Shown one piece after another: positions 59,575 to 64,000 of a stretch of DNA of 64,000 nt. The notes beneath the pieces are model-generated. The model was not told where the DNA came from and did no database searches. It worked only from the letters and a program-made list of their open reading frames with translations. Within the stretch, counting starts at the first letter, position 1. Every line of letters starts with the position of its first letter. A program made the position numbers and the translations under genes. The DNA comes from an uncultured Pelagibacteraceae bacterium (lineage in GTDB: Bacteria; Pseudomonadota; Alphaproteobacteria; Pelagibacterales; Pelagibacteraceae): contig CACISK010000005.1 of assembly GCA_902589315.1 (NCBI GenBank), forward strand, positions 42,522 through 106,521. The letters run 5' to 3'.

Positions 59575-60552
59575 TTTTATTTGATCAGCAAAATAGGTTA
59601 TAATTGCATTTGCTCCAGCTCTTTTAAAGGAAACTAGACTTTCATATATCGATTTTTTATCTAATATATTCTTTGAAATTGCATTTTTTATGAGACTATA
59701 TTCTCCTGATACTTGGTATGCAATAACTGGAATTTTAAAATTATTCTTAACTTCCCTAATTATATCAAGATAAGGCAACCCTGGTTTTACTATTATCATG
59801 TCTGCTCCTTCTTTTATATCTAATGCAACTTCTCTTAATGATTCATAATTGTTTTTAAAATCCATCTGATAAGTTTTTTTGTCTCCTTTTAAGAGACTTC
59901 TTGATCCAACAGCATTTCTGAATGGGCCATAAAAACTTGATGCATACTTAACAGCATATGATAAAATTTGAACATCTTTAAGATTATTTTTATCTAAAGC
60001 TTTACGAATTTTTAAAACTCTACCATCCATCATATCTGAGGGTGCAATCACGTCACAACCCATTTTTGCCTGCAATATTGATTGTTTAATTAATATTTCT
60101 AATGTTTCATCATTCAAAATTTCATTTTTTTTAATTATTCCATCATGTCCATGTGATGTATATGGATCTAATGCAACATCACACATTATTCCAATTTCGT
60201 TCTTATAATTTTTTTTGATGAATTTTATTGCTTGGCAAACTAAATTATTTTCATTTAATGCTTCATTCCCATATTCATCTCTTTTTTTTGGATTTGTATA
60301 AGGGAATAAAGCTACCATTGGTATTCCTAATTTTAGTGCTTTATCAACTACACTTTTTAATTTATCAATAGAGTACCTAAAAACATTTGGCATTGAATTA
60401 ATTGGAACTTTTTTTGCTTTTCCTTCAGTAAGAAAGATAGGTAAAATAAAATCATTGTAAGATAGATCATTATCTTGAACTAATCTTCTAGACCAACTGA
60501 ATTTTCTTGATCTTCTCAATCTTAAATTAGGATAGCTACCTGTGATAATCAT
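59566..60552 (-). CDS. hemB: Delta-aminolevulinic acid dehydratase (porphobilinogen synthase)
   Basis: HemB condenses two aminolevulinates to porphobilinogen in haem synthesis. The metal-site motif reads DVALDPYTSHGHDG, the aspartate (magnesium/potassium type) form rather than the zinc-cysteine form. The Schiff-base region MVKPGLPYLDI and SDMMDGRV are intact. I start at ATG 60552 (328 residues); the track's TTG at 60558 is two codons upstream. A Fur-box-like palindrome covers the start codon. Confidence 0.95.
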   Translation of the reverse strand: MIITGSYPNLRLRRSRKFSWSRRLVQDNDLSYNDFILPIFLTEGKAKKVPINSMPNVFRYSIDKLKSVVDKALKLGIPMVALFPYTNPKKRDEYGNEALNENNLVCQAIKFIKKNYKNEIGIMCDVALDPYTSHGHDGIIKKNEILNDETLEILIKQSILQAKMGCDVIAPSDMMDGRVLKIRKALDKNNLKDVQILSYAVKYASSFYGPFRNAVGSRSLLKGDKKTYQMDFKNNYESLREVALDIKEGADMIIVKPGLPYLDIIREVKNNFKIPVIAYQVSGEYSLIKNAISKNILDKKSIYESLVSFKRAGANAIITYFADQIKLD

Positions 60553-60556
60553 TATC
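60544..60556. promoter_or_regulatory. Fur-box-like palindrome at the hemB start
   Basis: GATAATCATTATC is a perfect 6-1-6 palindrome identical to 13 of the 19 bases of the classical Fur consensus (the right-hand two hexamers). It overlaps the hemB ATG at 60550-60552. The third hexamer of the consensus is not matched. Iron control of haem synthesis would make sense, but alphaproteobacteria often use other regulators and the A/T-rich sequence raises the chance rate. Confidence 0.3.
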
Positions 60557-60567
60557 AATTAATTTTT

Positions 60568-60598
60568 TTGATGCGACAATAGTAATATTTAATATAAT
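60568..60598 (+). promoter_or_regulatory. Promoter candidate for the oxygenase-rpiB-glyA run
   Basis: In the 70-base divergent gap between hemB and the next gene, TTGATG (60568-60573) lies 19 bases before a perfect TATAAT (60593-60598), 24 bases before the start codon at 60623. The -10 is strong, the spacing slightly long. Confidence 0.45.
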
Positions 60599-60622
60599 AG
60601 TCTATAAGATAGTAGAGCATCG

Positions 60623-61213
60623 ATGTCACAATTATTCAATGATTTCCAAAAACAAGATGTAAAATTTGATATCATAAAATTAAAACAAGCTTGTGATGAA
60701 GTATTAAAAATAAAAGGTTTTGATACAAGTCTTGGAATACCTCACTTTGCCGGTATACCCCTAAATCAAATTCCAGGTGATCCAGATTCTGTTAAAGGAA
60801 ATAATGTAAGAGGCATTTATTGGACTAAACCAGATAGTACAGGTGTTGAGGTACAAAGGGAAAGTAAAATTGATGAACATAAATATACAGAATTTGTTGA
60901 TGACTTTAAAAATACTTATTTCAAAGAAGTTTATGACCAATTAACAAAAAAATATAAATTAGGTAGGATGAGACTTCTTCTTAAAGAGCCAAGATCAACA
61001 TTGAGTTGGCATAGAGATCCGGAGCCAAGGCTTCATATACCTATATACACAAATCCTGGAGCAATAATGGTTGTTGATAATGTTGCAAAACATATGCCAG
61101 CAGATGGCTCTGTTTGGATTACTAATAATACTAAATATCACAATGCATTTAATGGGGGTGAAGAAAATAGAGTTCACCTTGTTGCTTGTGTTTTAAATTA
61201 CAAATTTAATTAA
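60623..61213 (+). CDS. 2-oxoglutarate/Fe(II) oxygenase-like protein (aspartyl/asparaginyl hydroxylase type)
   Basis: I do not recognise a named gene. The 196-residue protein has the HxD...H iron triad and the arginine expected of this fold: His130 and Asp132 in LSWHRDPEPRLHIPI, His163 in KYHNAFNGG and Arg173 in ENRVHLVACV. The spacing resembles the aspartyl/asparaginyl beta-hydroxylase family (PF05118) of double-stranded beta-helix oxygenases. No signal peptide, so it is cytoplasmic. The substrate is unknown; a ribosomal or other protein residue, or a small molecule, are possible. It lies one base before rpiB, in a likely operon with glyA and nrdR. Confidence 0.65.
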   Translation: MSQLFNDFQKQDVKFDIIKLKQACDEVLKIKGFDTSLGIPHFAGIPLNQIPGDPDSVKGNNVRGIYWTKPDSTGVEVQRESKIDEHKYTEFVDDFKNTYFKEVYDQLTKKYKLGRMRLLLKEPRSTLSWHRDPEPRLHIPIYTNPGAIMVVDNVAKHMPADGSVWITNNTKYHNAFNGGEENRVHLVACVLNYKFN

Positions 61214-61214
61214 A

Positions 61215-61640
61215 TTGAAAAAAATTTTTATTTCTTCAGATCATGGTGGTTTTAATTTAAAAAAGAATATTTTAAAATACTTTAATAAAAAATATCCAAT
61301 AAAAGATCTGGGACCAAAACAAAACAAGAAGTCCGTTGATTATCCTGATTTTGCTCATAAACTTTGTAAACAAGTGGCGAAAAACAAGAATCATGTAGGA
61401 ATACTTGTTTGTGGTTCGGGAGTAGGAATGTCTATTGCTGCAAACAAAAATAAGGGAATACGCGCAGCTTTATGCTATTCAGTAAAAAATGCCAAATTAT
61501 CGCGATTGCATAATGATGCAAATGTTATAACATTAGGAGAAAGGCTTATTAAAAAAACAGTTGCCTTAAAATGTGTTGAAAGCTTTCTAAAAACTAAGTT
61601 TGAAGGCGGTAGACATATAAAAAGAATTAAAAAAATATAG
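61215..61640 (+). CDS. rpiB: Ribose 5-phosphate isomerase B
   Basis: RpiB interconverts ribose 5-phosphate and ribulose 5-phosphate. The 141-residue product has FISSDHGGFNLKK, DYPDFAHKL and the catalytic Cys66 in ILVCGSGVGMSIAANK, then ARLCYS-like region and HNDANVITLGERL. Translation starts at TTG, one base after the preceding stop. glyA follows eight bases later, the usual alphaproteobacterial rpiB-glyA pair. Confidence 0.95.
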   Translation: MKKIFISSDHGGFNLKKNILKYFNKKYPIKDLGPKQNKKSVDYPDFAHKLCKQVAKNKNHVGILVCGSGVGMSIAANKNKGIRAALCYSVKNAKLSRLHNDANVITLGERLIKKTVALKCVESFLKTKFEGGRHIKRIKKI

Positions 61641-61648
61641 GTAAATAG

Positions 61649-62959
61649 ATGTCTAGTGAAAAAAAATATTTAAACACTCAATATGAAAACTTTTTTGAAA
61701 AAAAATTGTCTGAAGCTGATCCAGAAATATTTGATGCAGTCAATAAAGAATTAATCAGACAACAAAATCATATCGAATTAATCGCATCAGAAAACATTGT
61801 TTCACAAGCTGTTTTAGAGGCACAAGGTTCAGTACTAACAAATAAGTATGCCGAAGGTTACCCAGGTAAAAGATATTATAACGGTTGTGAACATGTTGAT
61901 GTTGCTGAGTCGCTTGCTAACGATAGATTAAAAAAACTTTTTAATTGTAAATTTGCGAATTCACAACCTCATTCTGGCGCGCAAGCTAACGGAGCAGTGT
62001 TTTTAGCATTATTAAAGCCAGGTGATACTTTTATGGGAATGAGTTTAAATTCTGGTGGACATATTACTCATGGTCTTAAAATTGCAATGTCAGGTAAATG
62101 GTTTAATGCAATAAGCTACGATGTAGATAAAACCTCTGAATTAATCGACTATGACGAAGTTGAAAGATTAGCAATTGAAAATAAACCTAAACTTATAATT
62201 GCTGGAGGTAGTGCATACTCTAGGATAATTGATTTTAAAAGATTTAGAGAAATTGCTGATAAGGTTGGAGCATTCTTTATGGTAGATATGGCTCATTTTT
62301 CAGGTCTTGTTGCTGGTAAAGGTTATCCAAATCCTGTTGATCATGCTCATGTCGTTACATCTACAACTCATAAAGTTTTTAGAAGTGCCAGAGGTGGAAT
62401 TATTTTAACAAATCACGAGGATATTTATAAAAAAATTAATACAGCTGTATTTCCTGGTTATCAGGGTGGCCCTCTGATGCATATAATAGCAGCAAAAGCA
62501 GTTGGATTTAAAGAAGCATTAGAACCTTCTTTCAAAGAATATATATCGAATGTTTTAGCTAACGCAAAAATTCTCGCAGAAACATTAAAAACAAATGGTT
62601 TTAAGATTTATTCTGGAGGAACAGATACTCATTTAATGTTGGTAGATTTAAGACCTTTTGGTGTCAAAGGTAATGCTGCAGCTGAAAGTTTATCAAGAGC
62701 CAATATAACATGTAATAAAAATGGAATTCCTTTTGATACAGAAAGTCCAATGGTTACTTCTGGTATAAGACTAGGTTCTCAAGCGGCAACAACTCGAGGT
62801 TTTGGTTTAAATGAATTTAAAATTGTTGGTGAATTAATTACTAAAGTAATTAAAGGCTTGTCATCAAACCCCGACGATAATACAAAAATTGAAGACGAAG
62901 TAAGAAAAGAAGTTGTTGATTTATGTTCAAATTTCCCAATTTATAAAAATTTGGGATAA
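61649..62959 (+). CDS. glyA: Serine hydroxymethyltransferase
   Basis: GlyA interconverts serine and glycine with tetrahydrofolate. The PLP lysine is Lys242 in [43 protein letters not shown] and [11 protein letters not shown] are intact. Length 436 is normal. The glycine and methylene-THF produced by sarcosine oxidase in this window are its direct substrates. The eight-base upstream gap excludes a local glycine riboswitch. Confidence 0.98.
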   Translation: MSSEKKYLNTQYENFFEKKLSEADPEIFDAVNKELIRQQNHIELIASENIVSQAVLEAQGSVLTNKYAEGYPGKRYYNGCEHVDVAESLANDRLKKLFNCKFANSQPHSGAQANGAVFLALLKPGDTFMGMSLNSGGHITHGLKIAMSGKWFNAISYDVDKTSELIDYDEVERLAIENKPKLIIAGGSAYSRIIDFKRFREIADKVGAFFMVDMAHFSGLVAGKGYPNPVDHAHVVTSTTHKVFRSARGGIILTNHEDIYKKINTAVFPGYQGGPLMHIIAAKAVGFKEALEPSFKEYISNVLANAKILAETLKTNGFKIYSGGTDTHLMLVDLRPFGVKGNAAAESLSRANITCNKNGIPFDTESPMVTSGIRLGSQAATTRGFGLNEFKIVGELITKVIKGLSSNPDDNTKIEDEVRKEVVDLCSNFPIYKNLG

Positions 62960-62965
62960 TGAATT

Positions 62966-63424
62966 ATGATTTGTCCCTGTGATAAAAAAGGTGAAACTTC
63001 AGTTGTAGATTCTAGACCTACTGAAGATGGAACAGCTATAAGAAGAAGGAGGCTTTGTAGCTGTGGACAGAGATTTACTACATTTGAAAGAGTTCAATTT
63101 CGTGAGCTAACAATTGTAAAGAAAAATGGAAGAAAATCAGCATTTGATAGAGATAAATTGTCTAAATCCATTTATGTAGCTCTAAAAAAAAGACCTCTTG
63201 ATACTGAAACAGTAGAAAAATTTATTTCTAAAATTTCTCGATCACTAGAAGAATTTGGTCAAAGTGAAATTTCTTCGAACACTATTGGCACAATGGTAAT
63301 GGACGGATTAAAAGAATTGGACCCGGTAGCTTATGTTAGATTTGCATCAGTATATAGAAATTTTAGAGAAGAAAAAGACTTTGTTCAATTTGTTGATAAA
63401 ATTGATGTCTTTAAGAAGAGATAA
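62966..63424 (+). CDS. nrdR: Transcriptional repressor NrdR, variant zinc ribbon
   Basis: NrdR represses ribonucleotide reductase genes according to ATP/dATP bound at its ATP-cone. The 152-residue product has the ribbon with [17 protein letters not shown] and RFTTFERV, and the ATP-cone starting [15 protein letters not shown]. Unusually both zinc knuckles are CxC (Cys3-Cys5 in CPCDKK and Cys31-Cys33 in LCSCGQ) instead of CxxC. It is between glyA and ribD, a typical location. Confidence 0.95.
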   Translation: MICPCDKKGETSVVDSRPTEDGTAIRRRRLCSCGQRFTTFERVQFRELTIVKKNGRKSAFDRDKLSKSIYVALKKRPLDTETVEKFISKISRSLEEFGQSEISSNTIGTMVMDGLKELDPVAYVRFASVYRNFREEKDFVQFVDKIDVFKKR

Positions 63425-64000
63425 ATCATCAGAAAAAGATAAAGCATTCATGAGATTGGCACTAGAACTTGCCAATCAAAATAAAGGCTTAACAGGACTA
63501 AATCCATCAGTTGGATGTGTAGTAACATATAAAGATGAAATTATTTCTTACGGAAAGACAGATATTAATGGTCGACCTCATGCAGAAGTAGTTGCTTTAA
63601 AAAATAAAAAAGTAAATTTCAAGAATTCAAATATGTATGTAACATTAGAACCCTGTATCCATTATGGGCTAACACCTCCATGTACAAATATAATTATTAA
63701 AAATAAAATTAAAGCTGTTAATTATTCGATTGAAGATTTTGATAAACGAACAGCAAAAAAAACAAAAACTGTTTTAAAAAAAAATAAAATTTTTGTTAAG
63801 ATTGGTTTGTGTAAAAAAGAAGTATATGAATTTTATAAAGATTATAAATTATCTAAATCTAATGGTATTCCGTATATTACTGGTAAATTAGCTGTTTCAA
63901 AAAATAATAGAATTTATTTATTTAAAAAAAAAATTACAAACGAACATTCTCACAAAGTCTCTCATTTATTAAGATATAGAAATCAAGCAATTTTAACATC
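63405..64000 (+). CDS. ribD: Riboflavin biosynthesis protein RibD, N-terminal part (cut by window end)
   Basis: Not in the ORF track because it has no stop in the window. From the ATG at 63405 the frame gives [20 protein letters not shown] and then NPSVGCVV, the zinc deaminase motif [10 protein letters not shown] and [15 protein letters not shown]. RibD deaminates and reduces the pyrimidine intermediate of riboflavin synthesis; the reductase domain begins near the window edge ([10 protein letters not shown]). It overlaps nrdR by 20 bases; an ATG at 63450 is a shorter alternative start. At least 198 codons are seen. Confidence 0.95.
   Translation, partial: MSLRRDKSSEKDKAFMRLALELANQNKGLTGLNPSVGCVVTYKDEIISYGKTDINGRPHAEVVALKNKKVNFKNSNMYVTLEPCIHYGLTPPCTNIIIKNKIKAVNYSIEDFDKRTAKKTKTVLKKNKIFVKIGLCKKEVYEFYKDYKLSKSNGIPYITGKLAVSKNNRIYLFKKKITNEHSHKVSHLLRYRNQAILT

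Noticed and set aside
61641-61648. Glycine riboswitch before glyA
   Set aside because: Only eight bases separate rpiB and glyA, far too short; the 64-base gap before soxB is also too short for a known glycine aptamer.
1-64000. CRISPR arrays, insertion sequences, prophage or toxin-antitoxin genes
   Set aside because: None seen; there are no long direct repeats, transposase-like frames or unexplained small ORF pairs, and almost every base is accounted for by core genes.

Overview
The window is an A/T-rich, extremely compact stretch of an alphaproteobacterial chromosome. The ribosomal proteins, sarcosine oxidase operon, gene orders (pyrB-pyrC-plsY-topA; rel-pyrE-pdxJ-acpS-lepB-rnc-recO) and streamlining point to the SAR11 clade ('Candidatus Pelagibacter' or a close relative). 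That assignment is from recognition of the proteins and style, not from a database search. I found 77 protein genes (two cut by the window edges) and one tRNA. No intergenic stretch reaches 300 bases; the longest is the 157-base leader of the rpsL operon. I see no insertion sequences, prophage genes, CRISPR arrays or long repeats.

Layout. 1-9480: end of rplA, then rplJ-rplL-rpoB-rpoC. 9481-25424: the str, S10, spc and alpha ribosomal operons in one run (rpsL to rplQ), broken only by two promoter-bearing gaps (before rpsL and before rpsM). 25490-32306: a secreted polysaccharide-lyase-like protein, an RluC-type pseudouridine synthase, lipB (minus), mgtE, panC (minus), galU and a UDP-glucose dehydrogenase. 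32307-38671 (minus): ruvX-pyrB-pyrC-plsY-topA-ridA. 38721-44796: gatC-gatA-gatB, an O-methyltransferase, a TrhO-like rhodanese and a MATE transporter. 44770-49850 (minus): sarcosine oxidase soxB-D-A-G. 49915-50009: tRNA-Ser(GCU). 50010-52211 (minus): a lytic transglycosylase. 52247-59574: dapA-smpB-folK-rel-pyrE-pdxJ-acpS-lepB-rnc-recO. 59566-60552 (minus): hemB. 60623 to the end: a 2-oxoglutarate-oxygenase-like protein, rpiB, glyA, nrdR and the start of ribD.

How the genes work together. The first 25 kb builds the ribosome, RNA polymerase and the Sec channel. The rest is core biosynthesis (pyrimidines, lysine/cell wall, folate, haem, riboflavin, pantothenate, B6, lipoate, phospholipid) plus one-carbon metabolism: sarcosine oxidase feeds glycine and methylene-tetrahydrofolate, which serine hydroxymethyltransferase (glyA) interconverts with serine.

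The window is mostly ordinary core genome and I do not see an obvious new multigene system. The most interesting signals are at residue level and in missing pieces. The second zinc site of RpoC has lost one cysteine and gained another nearby. NrdR has both zinc knuckles changed from CxxC to CxC. The dihydroorotase beside pyrB lacks its metal ligands and looks like a non-catalytic subunit. The (p)ppGpp enzyme lacks the helical/zinc-finger region between TGS and ACT, and rpoZ is missing from its usual place beside it. Several usual neighbours (rpmD, dprA, era, tuf) are also absent from their slots. All six tail-to-tail gene junctions have no intergenic DNA at all.
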